A DNA stretch of 23,697 bases, taken from assembly GCA_016292515.1 (NCBI GenBank), contig JAEDIJ010000034.1, forward strand, positions 1 to 23,697, in the 5' to 3' direction. Below the pieces are notes generated by a model, which saw only the letters and a list, made by a program, of their open reading frames with translations, had not been told where the DNA came from and ran no database searches. Position numbers and translations under genes: made by a program. Shown here one piece after another: positions 6,777 to 15,655 of the stretch (position 1 is the first letter of the stretch; each line of letters opens with the position of its first letter). The stretch comes from Victivallaceae bacterium. GTDB lineage: Bacteria; Verrucomicrobiota; Lentisphaeria; Victivallales; Victivallaceae.

Positions 6777-8129
6777 TTATTTTTCGACGAGCGGCACGAG
6801 GGCGTCTTTTTCCTGAAAGCCGTTGCCGTAGACGGGCGACCAGCAAGTGATCTCGCGCGCATCTTTGGTATGACGGTCGCGGACGAGATTCGCTTTGACG
6901 AGTTTGCCGTCCGCGCCGTCAAGATCGACTTCATAATGCGCCAGCCAGCCGTCGGAAGTTTTTTTGACTTCCGCGACAAAGTGCCGCTTCGCAAGTCCAA
7001 ATGAGTAAAATTCGGCGCGCCCCATTGAGTCCATCACGTACTGTCCCTCCTTGCCGTCCGCCGTCGCGAGGTACAAATTGAGGCAGTCACTGCTCCACGC
7101 GCGCGGTCCGTAAACGAGGCGGTCAAGCGCGGGTTCCTTACAGGCGACGTCGACGATGATCTTACCGTTTTTTTGCGCGATGACGGCGGTGGCGCCGACT
7201 TTGGCTTTGCCGGTGCGCCGTGCCTGAAAAACGATCTTTTTGCCGGAATTGAGAAGATAATTTTCCGGCATATTGACGGCGCGTTTCTTTTCGGCGTAGG
7301 CACTCCACAACTTGCGCTTGACGAGGATCGTCAGCGCGGGATCGATGCACTCGCTGTGCCCGAAGCCGTCGATCGAATAGATTTCGGCGCGGGTATCCTG
7401 ATGAATTTTGCGGAGCACGCTGTAAAGCAACTGATTTTCCTGCGGACGGCTCGGCCAGTCGAGATCGACGCCGCCCGTAAAGAGAATGACGGGGGGCAAT
7501 CCCTTTTTGGCGTGCCAGATAGGGGCGTATTCATCGACGACGACGTGTTCGGCGATCTCCTGCTGTGTACCGAGCCTTTCATTCTGGATCTGAAAATGGG
7601 TCGTCATCTGTCCCGAAACCGGAGCGATCATCAGAAACCGCGTGTTTTTTTCGCCGAATTTCGCGAGATAACGCGCATCCATTCCCACCATTGCGGCGAG
7701 ATATCCGCCTGCGGAATGCCCCGAAATGACGACGCAATCGGGATCGCCGCCGTACTCCGCGATATGCTTAAAAACCCAGTTCGCCGCCGCCGCCGCGTCG
7801 TAAAGGTAATCGGGGCACTTGGCGGAGTCGCCGCTCAAACGGTAATTCGCGCTGACGACGATCGCGCCCGATTTTTTCAATTCCTCGGGGAAATACTTTT
7901 TACCGCCGCGCAGACCGCCGCCGTGAAAAAAGAGGACGACGGGACGTTTCGTTTCGTCGTTGCCGGGGATGAAAAGATCGAGCCGGCATCTTTCATAGGC
8001 GTACTTGGCGTTGTGGTCGATCAAATTGACGTCGTCGTAGTAAAAGATATCCCTGATCTCAACGGGGTCTTTCGCCCACAGCGGAAAAAGAGCGAAAAAC
8101 GCGGCGGCGAAGCAAATTTTTTTGAACAT
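6777..8129 (-). CDS. Secreted alpha/beta-hydrolase carbohydrate esterase with CBM9-like C-domain
   Basis: A 450-residue protein with a Sec signal peptide (FKKICFAAAFFALFPLWA, cleavage near 19). Residues about 45-275 form an alpha/beta hydrolase of the esterase/lipase HGGG class: HGGG oxyanion loop (69-72), nucleophile elbow GHSAGG with Ser139, Asp222 or Asp224 in GGVDLDW, and His258 in GFGHSE. Such enzymes in polysaccharide loci remove acetyl or feruloyl groups. Residues about 297-450 look like a CBM9/DOMON-type beta-sandwich (SSDCLNLYLATADG, WLAHYEVDL, NLVRD, CWSPVYG), probably for sugar binding. I chose the ATG at 8129, with AGAGGA about 8 nt before it and an immediate signal peptide, over the longer frame from 8183. 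It is divergent from an AraC gene with overlapping promoters, so likely controlled by it. Confidence 0.85.
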   Translation of the reverse strand: MFKKICFAAAFFALFPLWAKDPVEIRDIFYYDDVNLIDHNAKYAYERCRLDLFIPGNDETKRPVVLFFHGGGLRGGKKYFPEELKKSGAIVVSANYRLSGDSAKCPDYLYDAAAAANWVFKHIAEYGGDPDCVVISGHSAGGYLAAMVGMDARYLAKFGEKNTRFLMIAPVSGQMTTHFQIQNERLGTQQEIAEHVVVDEYAPIWHAKKGLPPVILFTGGVDLDWPSRPQENQLLYSVLRKIHQDTRAEIYSIDGFGHSECIDPALTILVKRKLWSAYAEKKRAVNMPENYLLNSGKKIVFQARRTGKAKVGATAVIAQKNGKIIVDVACKEPALDRLVYGPRAWSSDCLNLYLATADGKEGQYVMDSMGRAEFYSFGLAKRHFVAEVKKTSDGWLAHYEVDLDGADGKLVKANLVRDRHTKDAREITCWSPVYGNGFQEKDALVPLVEK

Positions 8130-8147
8130 CTCAAAATCCTCTTGTAA

Positions 8148-8175
8148 TTGAAAACGTACTGTAATATAGTATAAA
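8148..8175 (+). promoter_or_regulatory. Predicted promoter of the AraC-GH42-like operon
   Basis: TTGAAA (8148-8153) and TATAAA (8170-8175), each one base from consensus, are 16 nt apart. The -10 box lies 1 bp from the -10 box of the opposite esterase promoter, so the two units cannot easily be bound by polymerase at once. Confidence 0.6.
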
Positions 8176-8190
8176 AAAGACAAAAATCAA
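8163..8190 (-). promoter_or_regulatory. Predicted promoter of the esterase gene
   Basis: On the minus strand -35 TTGATT (8185-8190) and -10 TATATT (8163-8168) are 16 nt apart. The start of transcription would be about 27 nt before the ATG. It interlocks with the opposite promoter of the AraC gene. Confidence 0.55.
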
Positions 8191-8205
8191 CTTGTTTTTG
8201 CACGG

Positions 8206-9012
8206 ATGTTGACCTATTTTGACGGCATTGATTTCGTGACGGCGGGCAATTTTCCCGCGCACAACTGGATGATCGGCGGCAAGCGTTTCGCCGATTACTA
8301 CGGAATCCAGTACAATCACGCGGGCAATCTCCACCTCGCCATCGACGGCGGGGAGGAAAAAATCTACTCGGGCGCGCACGTTTTTCTGACGATGCCGGGC
8401 AGAGTTTACACTTACGGATGCACGGCGCCGGAAACGCGCCATCACGTTTTTCTCTGCTTCAAAGGGCCCCGCGTCGAAAAATTCATCGCGGGCGGACTTT
8501 TCGACCCCGCGGCGGAACTCCCCGTTTTCCCCGTCGCCGACCCGGAAAAATTTTTCCGCACGATGTTGGAAATTCAGGCGTTGCTTCCCCATCCTCTGCC
8601 GCACGAAAAAGCGCGCGCCGTGCAACTTCTGGAATCCTTGCTGCTCCAATTGCACGCCCAGACGCCGGAACCCAAAATCAACTTGTTTTACGGCGAAAAA
8701 CTGCAAAAACTGCGCGACGGCATCATCGCCGCGCCGCAAAATGCGTGGAATTTCGACGCCGAAGCGCGCAAAGCGGGCATCTCCATCCCCCACTTCCGGC
8801 GGCTCTTTCAGGAAATCCTCCGCGACGCGCCGACCCATTTTCTGATCGAATGCCGCTTGAAACTCGCTGAAACGCTCCTCGTCGGCACCGCGCTCCCCGT
8901 TGCCGAGATCGCCCACCGTTGCGGCTACGCGGATGAAAGTTACTTTTACCGCCTTTTCAAAAAGCACCGCAATATGACGATGCTCGGTTACCGCAAAGAA
9001 TTCAAATTGTAA
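8206..9012 (+). CDS. AraC-family transcriptional regulator
   Basis: A 268-residue protein. The N-terminal half (about 15-120) is a cupin-like ligand-binding domain (YYGIQYNHAGNLHLAIDGG, FLTMPGRVYTY). The C-terminal third holds the two helix-turn-helix motifs of AraC/XylS proteins: FDAEARKAGISIPHFRRLF, then VAEIAHRCGYADESYFYRLFKK, the family signature. It probably binds a sugar cue and activates the flanking enzymes. No clear ribosome site precedes the ATG; the predicted transcript start is only about 23 nt away. It lies 12 nt ahead of the GH42-like gene (one operon) and diverges from the esterase gene. These neighbours are its likely targets. Confidence 0.92.
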   Translation: MLTYFDGIDFVTAGNFPAHNWMIGGKRFADYYGIQYNHAGNLHLAIDGGEEKIYSGAHVFLTMPGRVYTYGCTAPETRHHVFLCFKGPRVEKFIAGGLFDPAAELPVFPVADPEKFFRTMLEIQALLPHPLPHEKARAVQLLESLLLQLHAQTPEPKINLFYGEKLQKLRDGIIAAPQNAWNFDAEARKAGISIPHFRRLFQEILRDAPTHFLIECRLKLAETLLVGTALPVAEIAHRCGYADESYFYRLFKKHRNMTMLGYRKEFKL

Positions 9013-9024
9013 GCCAAGGAAAAA

Positions 9025-10491
9025 ATGATGGATTTATTACGGAAAAGTTTCACGGCACTTTGCATTCTTGCCGCCCTGTGCGCCGCCGCCGCGCCGCACT
9101 ACACGCAGAAAAACGGCATCCTTTACGAAGACGGTGAACCCGTTTTCGGGCTCGGTCAAAACTATTATTGCTCCTACTTTCCGGACAAGATGCCGTTCGC
9201 GCCCGGCGATGACCGCAACGCCGTGATGAAGAAAGACTTGCAGGCGATCAAAGACGCCGGATTCAACATCGTCCGCTTCGCGGCGCAAGGCGGCATTTCC
9301 CGCAATGCCGACGGTTCGGTCGCCTTGGACATCCCGTTCACCGAAAAGGAGTTGGCGTTTGCGGAAAAGATCGGTCTTGCCGCACAGCTCCGGCTTCACG
9401 GATACTCGATCAACACGACGGGGGAAAAGGGGCGCACCATTCAAGACCGCAACGGCAAAGAGATCGGCAAAAACTGGATCGTTTTCGTACAGGACAGCGT
9501 CGTTCATCCCGGCGTGATCAAAGAAAATCTGGAAGTCACGGAAGCACTTGCCAAGCACTTCGCAAAATTCCCTGCCGTCGTCACCTATTTGATCTACAAC
9601 GAGCCGCAATACGACAACGACCAATGGGATTACAATCCCGCGACCGTCGAAGCGTGGAAAAAGTGGAGCGTCGCGCGCGGCGAACATACGGAAAAGGATT
9701 TGCCGCTCCTCGACGCGCCCCGCCGCCGTCCGGCGCCGCAGGAAGCGGCGACGGACTGGGTCTCGTGGCTCCTTCTCCGCACGCGCAAGATGAGCGATTT
9801 TCTCAATATGCTCGGGGAAAAGGCACACGCCGTTTCCGGCATTGAGGCGATGACCTGTCAGACGATGGCACCCTTGATGCCCAAACAGAGCATTGTCCGC
9901 GGCGTCGATTATTTCCGGATCGCGGAAAAAATGGACGTCGTCGGCATCACCCATTACCGCCAATACGCCGGAGACATGTACTTTCAGGCGAATGCCGTGC
10001 TCGCGATGGCGGAATCCGCCGCCGCCATCTACGGCAAACACGCGTGGATCATCGAAGCCGACGCACGGACACAGCAAAGTCCGCAGAAATTCGAGCGCGA
10101 GACTTTTGCCTGTCTCGGCGCGGGATTGAAAGGCATCCTCTATTACCAGTGGCGCGCGGACTACCCCTATCCCGGCACCCCCGAGCCGGAGCGTTTCGGA
10201 TTTTTGTGGAACAACGGCAAGCCGACGGAAAAATTCGACCGCGCGATGGCGCTCTGTCATCTTATCCGCGACAACGGGAACTATTTCGTCAACGCCGAAA
10301 AGGTGCGCTCCGGCGTCGCCTTGCTCGTTTCCCAATACGCGCTCGCGCAGTTCGATGCCCGGCACGGGGTTCCCAATCCGGCGTCGGTCGCACTTTTGCG
10401 CGCATACGTCGATCTGGAAAGAGCGGGCGTGCCGGTCGATTTCATCCGTCCGGAAGACCTTGAAAAAATCCGTTGCATACCCGCCTTGTGA
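9025..10491 (+). CDS. Secreted GH42-like beta-galactosidase, N-terminal part (frameshifted gene)
   Basis: A 488-residue open frame: signal peptide (2-23, ending in AAAA), then a clan GH-A barrel. YNEP (191-194) gives the acid/base Glu193 and WIIEADA (341-347) the probable nucleophile Glu344, matching GH42-type retaining enzymes; some related GH-A families cannot be excluded. From about 427 (VRSGVALLVSQYALAQF) the GH42 trimerisation-type domain begins, but the frame ends early at 10489-10491. The rest of the domain continues in the -1 frame (10473-10949). The shift must lie between 10461 and 10491, which includes a run of six A (10463-10468); one lost base would explain it. Start: AAGGA precedes two adjacent ATGs, and either could be used. 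Second gene of the AraC operon. Confidence 0.82.
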   Translation: MMDLLRKSFTALCILAALCAAAAPHYTQKNGILYEDGEPVFGLGQNYYCSYFPDKMPFAPGDDRNAVMKKDLQAIKDAGFNIVRFAAQGGISRNADGSVALDIPFTEKELAFAEKIGLAAQLRLHGYSINTTGEKGRTIQDRNGKEIGKNWIVFVQDSVVHPGVIKENLEVTEALAKHFAKFPAVVTYLIYNEPQYDNDQWDYNPATVEAWKKWSVARGEHTEKDLPLLDAPRRRPAPQEAATDWVSWLLLRTRKMSDFLNMLGEKAHAVSGIEAMTCQTMAPLMPKQSIVRGVDYFRIAEKMDVVGITHYRQYAGDMYFQANAVLAMAESAAAIYGKHAWIIEADARTQQSPQKFERETFACLGAGLKGILYYQWRADYPYPGTPEPERFGFLWNNGKPTEKFDRAMALCHLIRDNGNYFVNAEKVRSGVALLVSQYALAQFDARHGVPNPASVALLRAYVDLERAGVPVDFIRPEDLEKIRCIPAL

Positions 10492-10949
10492 TCTCCACGA
10501 TGGGCGATCATTTGTCCGACGCGGAAAAAATCCTGCTGAAAAATTTTGAAAAATCCGGCGGCAAGGTGTGGAATTATTTTCTGGAAGGTCCCGGATTTTT
10601 CAACACCGATCAGGCGACGATTCTAAATTGGTGCGGCATATCGCCCGTTTTTGCCGGGATGCCGGATGAACTTCACGGCAAGTTGTTGCGGGCAAACGAC
10701 AATTCCTTTTTGACGCTTTGCCTCATTCGCCGCGCGGGGATGACGCTTGACGGCAAAGAACCGCAGGAATTTGCGCTTCCCGGCGGCAAAGTCGTCACGC
10801 TTCAAATTCCCGATACCGCTAAATTCACGCGGGCGCGCTTCCTCTATCCCGGCAAAGCGGAAACGCTCGAAATCACTCGCGACGCACGGGGATTTTTGCA
10901 GATCAGACTTCCTGAAATCACTACGGGCGGCATCATCGTAATCGACTGA
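10473..10949 (+). CDS. C-terminal part of the frameshifted GH42-like enzyme
   Basis: About 158 residues in the -1 frame relative to the previous entry. HTRLVISTMGDHLSDAEK and LLKNFEKSGGKVW continue the GH42-type trimerisation domain (flavodoxin-like fold), and the last 60 residues resemble the small C-terminal beta domain of such enzymes. The frame has no upstream start or ribosome site of its own: it opens right after a TGA at 10461, and the listed start is a TTG. It is therefore very unlikely to be a separate gene. With the shift repaired the enzyme would have about 640 residues, a normal length for this family. An intrinsic terminator follows 31 nt later. Confidence 0.75.
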   Translation: MHTRLVISTMGDHLSDAEKILLKNFEKSGGKVWNYFLEGPGFFNTDQATILNWCGISPVFAGMPDELHGKLLRANDNSFLTLCLIRRAGMTLDGKEPQEFALPGGKVVTLQIPDTAKFTRARFLYPGKAETLEITRDARGFLQIRLPEITTGGIIVID

Positions 10950-10980
10950 AACAGGACTTTTTGATCACATAAAAAGCATA

Positions 10981-11010
10981 AATCCACCGGCAAAAACCGG
11001 TGGATTTTTT
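10981..11010 (+). terminator. Intrinsic terminator
   Basis: AATCCACCGG (10981-10990) pairs perfectly with CCGGTGGATT (10997-11006) around CAAAAA. The stem runs into TTTTTT (11005-11010), then C and six more T. It ends the AraC-GH42-like operon. Confidence 0.9.
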
Positions 11011-11023
11011 CTTTTTTATGCAG

Positions 11024-11029
11024 TATAAT
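11024..11029 (+). promoter_or_regulatory. Possible -10 box of the uxuB operon
   Basis: A perfect TATAAT lies 34 nt before the uxuB ATG, just after the terminator. No good -35 is seen; the position 17 nt upstream (TGGATT) falls in the terminator stem, so an activator may be needed. Confidence 0.35.
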
Positions 11030-11063
11030 ATAGAAAACCCCAAAAAACGGCAAGGAGGATTTT

Positions 11064-11906
11064 ATGCAGATCGATCTTTCTCAAAAAGTCGCCGTCGTCA
11101 CGGGCGGCGGCGGCATCCTGTGCAGTGAAATGGCAAAAGCACTTGCGGCAAGCGGCGCGCGCGTCGCGATCCTCGACCTCAAAGAGGAGGCGGCAAAGCG
11201 CGTCGCCGACGAGATCCGGAATTCCGGCGGCGAAGCGATCGGCGTCGCCGCCAACGTGCTGGATGCGGCAAGTCTGGCAAATGCCGCCGAAACCGTCCAA
11301 AAGGAATTCGGCGTCTGCGACATCCTCGTCAACGGCGCGGGGGGCAATCATCCGCGCGGGACGACGAGCAAAGAATATCTTTTCCCCGACGACCTCAAAG
11401 AAAAAGTCGACGGCATCACGACCTTTTTCGACCTCGATCCCGCCGGAGTCGGATTTGTCTTCAACTTGAATTTCCTCGGGACATTGCTCACCTGTCAGGC
11501 TTTCTGCCGCGATATGGCAAAGAAAAACGGCGGAGTCGTCATCAACATTTCCAGTATGAACGCCTTTACGCCGCTCACCAAAATCCCGGCGTACAGCGGC
11601 GCAAAGGCGGCGATCAGCAATTTCACGCAATGGCTCGCCGTCCACTTTTCCAAAGTCGGGATCCGCGTCAACGCGATCGCGCCGGGATTTTTCCTCACCG
11701 AGCAGAACCGGACGCTCCTCACCAACGCCGACGGCTCATTGACAGCGCGCGGAAACACGATTTTGTCCCACACGCCGCAAGGCCGCTTCGGGACGCCGCA
11801 AGACCTCATGGGCGCGCTTCTTTTCCTCTGCGACGAGAGCGCAAGTTTCATCGACGGCGTCGTGCTGCCGGTCGACGGGGCGTTTTCCGCTTTTTCGGGG
11901 GTGTAG
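11064..11906 (+). CDS. uxuB: SDR-type D-mannonate oxidoreductase (fructuronate reductase)
   Basis: A 280-residue short-chain dehydrogenase of the kind that replaces classical UxuB in many bacteria. It reduces D-fructuronate to D-mannonate with NAD(P)H in the cytoplasm. Visible features: Rossmann glycine motif VVTGGGGILC (11-20), Asp38 at the end of beta-2 (favouring NAD(H)), the NGAGG turn (90-94), Ser163/164 (NISSMNAF), and catalytic Tyr177 and Lys181 in YSGAK. The insert DLDPAGVGFVFNLNFLGT is typical of this SDR subgroup. AGGAGG sits 5 nt before the ATG. Only 4 nt separate it from uxuA, which catalyses the next step, and this placement supports the assignment. It heads the uxuB-uxuA-GH3 operon. 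Confidence 0.88.
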   Translation: MQIDLSQKVAVVTGGGGILCSEMAKALAASGARVAILDLKEEAAKRVADEIRNSGGEAIGVAANVLDAASLANAAETVQKEFGVCDILVNGAGGNHPRGTTSKEYLFPDDLKEKVDGITTFFDLDPAGVGFVFNLNFLGTLLTCQAFCRDMAKKNGGVVINISSMNAFTPLTKIPAYSGAKAAISNFTQWLAVHFSKVGIRVNAIAPGFFLTEQNRTLLTNADGSLTARGNTILSHTPQGRFGTPQDLMGALLFLCDESASFIDGVVLPVDGAFSAFSGV

Positions 11907-11910
11907 AAAC

Positions 11911-13110
11911 ATGGACTTGCGTATGGAAGAAACTTTTCGCTGGTACGGTCCAAACGACCCCGTGCCGCTTGATTTCGTCCGCCAGACGGGCGCGACGGGC
12001 GTGGTGACGTCTCTCCACCACATCCCCTACGGGGAAGTGTGGAGCATCGAGGAGATCCAAAAGCGGCAAAAGATGGTCACCGACGCCGGAATGGTTTGGA
12101 GCGTCGTCGAGAGTCTCCCCGTCCACGAGGAGATCAAAACAGGACGCGGCCGCTGTGACGAGTACATCGAAAACTACAAAAAAAGCATCGAAAATCTCGC
12201 CGCGTGCGGCATTCACGTCATCACCTACAACTTCATGCCGGTACTGGACTGGATCCGCACCGACTTGCATTACCGTCTGCCGGACGGCAGTGAAGCACTT
12301 TACTTCAATCAGGCGCAATTCGCCGCCTTTGAAGTTTTCATCCTTCAACGTCCCGGCGCGGAAAAGGATTACTCCCCTGCCAAACTCGCCGAAGCCAAGG
12401 CGTTTTACGACTCGATGGACAGCGTTGAAATCCAACGCTTTACCACGAATCTCATCGACAATTTCCCCGGCTTCAAGGGCGTGACGCTCGACGACGTGCG
12501 CGCGATGCTCAAAAAGTACGAAAATCTCACGCGCGCCGATTTGGAGCGTAACTTGAAACACTTTTTGACGGAAGTCTGCCCCGTCGCCGAAAAATGCGGC
12601 TCCATTCTCGTCATCCACCCCGACGACCCGCCGTATCCCATCCTCGGCTTGCCGCGTATTTTCAGCACCATCGACGACGTGAAAAATCTGCTTGCAATGG
12701 TCGATTCGCCCGCCAACGGCGTCTGTTTCTGCGCCGGAAGTTTCAGCGGACGAAGCGACAACGACGTCGTCGAAATTTTCAAGGCTTGCGCGCCGCGCGT
12801 CGGTTTCGTCCACTTGCGGAGCACCCAGCACGACGGCAACGGCAACTTCTTTGAAGCCAACCACTTGGAGGAGAGCGTCGATATGTACCGTCTCGTCAAG
12901 GCGATCCTTGAAGAAGAGTTGCGGCGGCAAAAGGAGGGACGCGCCGACTGGAAACTTCCTTTCCGCCCCGATCACGGTCACACGATGCTCGACGACCTCG
13001 CCAAGCCTCCCTGCCCCAATCCCGGCTACACTGCGATCGGACGGCTCAAAGGCCTCGCGGAACTCCGCGGACTTGAATTCGGCATATTGAAATCCATGAA
13101 TTTATTATAA
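11911..13110 (+). CDS. uxuA: Mannonate dehydratase
   Basis: A 399-residue UxuA-family TIM-barrel enzyme that dehydrates D-mannonate to 2-keto-3-deoxy-D-gluconate. The family metal ligands are visible in order: His236 (VIHPDDPPYP), Cys274 (CFCAGS), His301 (FVHLRS) and Asp354 (RPDHGHTM). WSVVESLPVHEEIK (63-76) and TYNFMPVLDW (105-114) are also characteristic. The length is normal. The ribosome site is weak (a G-run), and the start lies 4 nt after the uxuB stop, suggesting translational coupling; a second ATG at 11923 is a possible start. The product feeds KDG kinase and KDPG aldolase, neither of which is in this window. Confidence 0.95.
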   Translation: MDLRMEETFRWYGPNDPVPLDFVRQTGATGVVTSLHHIPYGEVWSIEEIQKRQKMVTDAGMVWSVVESLPVHEEIKTGRGRCDEYIENYKKSIENLAACGIHVITYNFMPVLDWIRTDLHYRLPDGSEALYFNQAQFAAFEVFILQRPGAEKDYSPAKLAEAKAFYDSMDSVEIQRFTTNLIDNFPGFKGVTLDDVRAMLKKYENLTRADLERNLKHFLTEVCPVAEKCGSILVIHPDDPPYPILGLPRIFSTIDDVKNLLAMVDSPANGVCFCAGSFSGRSDNDVVEIFKACAPRVGFVHLRSTQHDGNGNFFEANHLEESVDMYRLVKAILEEELRRQKEGRADWKLPFRPDHGHTMLDDLAKPPCPNPGYTAIGRLKGLAELRGLEFGILKSMNLL

Positions 13111-13121
13111 AGGAGATCCAA

Positions 13122-15623
13122 ATGAAGACAGATCAACAACTTCGGGAGATCATTTCCGGTCTCACGCTCGACGAAAAGATCGGACTTCTTTACGGCGACG
13201 GCAAGATCCGCAATCACGGCATTCCGCGCATCGGTTTGCAGGCGATCTGCCTCAACAACGGTCCGCGCGGCGTGCGCTTGGAAGACGGGCGCACGGCGAC
13301 TTGTCTGCCCGCGACGATCTCGCTCGCCGCGACCTTTGACCGGGATGCCGCATTTCAATACGGCAAACTCATCGGCGAGGAAATTCTCGCCAGCGGCGCG
13401 CACGTTCTTGAAGGGCCGGGGATGAATCTGCAACGCTCCCCCTTGTGCGGACGCAACTACGAGTACCTCGGCGAAGACCCCGTTTTGTGCGGCAAGATCG
13501 CCGCCGCGTATGTAAAAGGGTGTCAATCGGTCGGCGTCGCCGCCGTGCCGAAACATTTTGCGCTCAACAATCAGGAGACCTGCCGCCGCGTCACCAGCGC
13601 CGACGTCGACGAACGCACGATGCGCGAATTTTATCTGCGCAACTTCGAGATCGTGGTAAAAGAAGCGCATCCGTGGATGATGATGTGCAGTTACAACCGC
13701 ATCAACGGCGTTTTTTCGGCGGACAATCACCATCTGCAACTGGATATCCTCAAAGGGGAGTGGCAGTTCGACGGCGCAGTCGTTTCCGACTGGGGCGCCG
13801 TCCACAACGCGTATTTGAGTTGCGTCCACGGCGGGATCGACCTCGATATGGCGGGCGGCGAAAACGCGCATTTCTACAAGCCGCTCAAAAAGTACTGCGA
13901 GCAGAAACTGATCCCGCAGGAAATTCTCGACGAACACGTTTTCCGGATGCTCAAAGTGATGGACCGCACGGGGTGTTTCGCGCCGGAAACGCGCCTCAAA
14001 GGCTCCGTCAACACGCCGGAGCACCGCGATTTGTGCAAACGCTTCGCCCAGGAGGGCGCGGTACTGCTCAAAAACAACGATCTTTTGCCGCTTGACCGGA
14101 CGAAATGCAAAAAAATCGTCGTCTGCGGCCCAAGCGCGAACTTGCGTCACGAAATGGGCCATCACAACGTCTGCGGCGGTTCCGGCTCGGTGCATCCCGA
14201 GTACGAGATCACGCCGCTTGACGGATTGAAGGAATTTCTGGGCGACGACGTCGAGATCACCTTTTTGCCCGGCACGTGCTTCAAGCAGGTCAACATTCCG
14301 GACGGCAGGCTTTTCCGCACCCCGAACGGCGAAAAAGGGCTTGCCGTCGATTTCTACGACTACGATCCCGCAACGCAGACCGTCGGAGAAAAAGTCATTT
14401 TGTCGCGCGTCGATACGCAGTTGGAGCAGCACTTCGGGCACGACAACGCCTTTGTCGGCTCCAACGCTCCCGCGACGCCGCTTGACGACAAGGCGTTTTT
14501 CGCCGTGTGGAAAGGCGATTTCGTTCCGGAACGCGACGGTAAATGCGGTTTCAGTCTGCTTCACCTGGACAACTGCCGGGTCGCGCTTAAAATCAACGGC
14601 GAAACCGTCCTCGACAGCAAGGAAGCGGGATTCCGCGATTACGAATCCACTTTTTATCTTGATTGCGTCGCGGGCAAAGCCGTTCCCGTCGAAATCGAAT
14701 TCTGCCGTCTTTCCGCCAAGGGACAGGTGAGTTTCCGCTTGCTCTACGACGAAAAAATTCCGCTCGACCTCGAAATCGTGCGCAATGCCGACGCCGTCCT
14801 CTACTTCGGCGGCACGAGCCACGCGACCGACCGCGAAGCGACCGGCTTGCCGCGCCTCGACACCCCGGCGGACATCCCCGATATGGAAATGCCCGCAGGA
14901 CAAAATGAATTGATCAACGAATTGATCTCCGCCAATCCAAAGACCGTCGTCTGCCTCATTCACGGCTCCATTTTCAGCATCGAAAAATGGATCGACCGCG
15001 CGAATGCCGTCTTTTCCGTCTGGTACCCCGGTCAGGAGGGCGGACGCGCGATTGCGGAACTCCTTTTCGGCGAAGCCGATTTCGGCGGCAGACTCTGCGC
15101 CGCGTGGGCGAAAGATCTCGACGACTACCCCTGTCATCACTACGATCTTTTTCCCGGCATCACCGATCCTTACACCGCCGCTTCGGAATACCTCGACAAA
15201 ATGCAGGTGGGCTACCGTCATTTCGACACCGCGAACGTCGACGTCCGCTATCCTTTCGGCTACGGATTGAGTTACACGACGTTTGAGTACAAACTGCTCG
15301 ACTGCCGCGTTTCAGGGCGCGACACGGTAAGCCGCGTCGAAGTCGTCAACACGGGCAAAGTCGCGGGGAGCGCGGTCGTCCAGCTTTACACCGCCGTCTG
15401 CGATTCCCCGGTCGAACTTCCGGCGCATCAACTCGCCGACTTCGCGAAATGCCGCCTCGCCCCCGGCGAAAGCGCGGTCGTCGAAGTGAAAAGTTGCGAA
15501 CGCGATTTCGCTTACTTTGAGGAAAAGGAAAACCGCTTCGTTTTCATCCCCGGCAAGAAAAAACTCCAATTCGGAACCGATTCCCGCACCTTTTTCGCGG
15601 AAAAAGTCATCGAAATGGAGTAA
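13122..15623 (+). CDS. GH3 beta-glucosidase-type enzyme with PA14 insert
   Basis: An 833-residue multidomain GH3: barrel (about 1-290), alpha/beta sandwich (about 305-700) interrupted by a PA14-like domain (about 395-545), and a fibronectin-III-like C-domain (about 740-833). Landmarks are KHFALNNQE (144-152), VVSDWGAVH with nucleophile Asp223, and the alpha/beta-domain stretches GAVLLKNNDLLPL and GPSAN. This is the architecture of bacterial broad-specificity beta-glucosidases/beta-xylosidases; the exact sugar cannot be read from sequence. No signal peptide, so it is probably cytoplasmic and acts on imported oligosaccharides. AAAGGAG lies about 7 nt before the ATG and the gene starts 11 nt after uxuA, so it is the last gene of the uxuB-uxuA operon. 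This ties it to uronate-containing substrates. Confidence 0.93.
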   Translation: MKTDQQLREIISGLTLDEKIGLLYGDGKIRNHGIPRIGLQAICLNNGPRGVRLEDGRTATCLPATISLAATFDRDAAFQYGKLIGEEILASGAHVLEGPGMNLQRSPLCGRNYEYLGEDPVLCGKIAAAYVKGCQSVGVAAVPKHFALNNQETCRRVTSADVDERTMREFYLRNFEIVVKEAHPWMMMCSYNRINGVFSADNHHLQLDILKGEWQFDGAVVSDWGAVHNAYLSCVHGGIDLDMAGGENAHFYKPLKKYCEQKLIPQEILDEHVFRMLKVMDRTGCFAPETRLKGSVNTPEHRDLCKRFAQEGAVLLKNNDLLPLDRTKCKKIVVCGPSANLRHEMGHHNVCGGSGSVHPEYEITPLDGLKEFLGDDVEITFLPGTCFKQVNIPDGRLFRTPNGEKGLAVDFYDYDPATQTVGEKVILSRVDTQLEQHFGHDNAFVGSNAPATPLDDKAFFAVWKGDFVPERDGKCGFSLLHLDNCRVALKINGETVLDSKEAGFRDYESTFYLDCVAGKAVPVEIEFCRLSAKGQVSFRLLYDEKIPLDLEIVRNADAVLYFGGTSHATDREATGLPRLDTPADIPDMEMPAGQNELINELISANPKTVVCLIHGSIFSIEKWIDRANAVFSVWYPGQEGGRAIAELLFGEADFGGRLCAAWAKDLDDYPCHHYDLFPGITDPYTAASEYLDKMQVGYRHFDTANVDVRYPFGYGLSYTTFEYKLLDCRVSGRDTVSRVEVVNTGKVAGSAVVQLYTAVCDSPVELPAHQLADFAKCRLAPGESAVVEVKSCERDFAYFEEKENRFVFIPGKKKLQFGTDSRTFFAEKVIEME

Positions 15624-15655
15624 TTTTTCCCCGGCTTGCGGCGCGGGAGAGGCGT

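Noticed and set aside
13026..15221. A 731-codon open frame antisense to the GH3 gene
   Set aside because: It mirrors the GH3 gene codon for codon, a common effect of strong GC bias at third positions. It has no ribosome site, and its residue mix (Val/Arg/Asp/Phe-rich) resembles no protein family.
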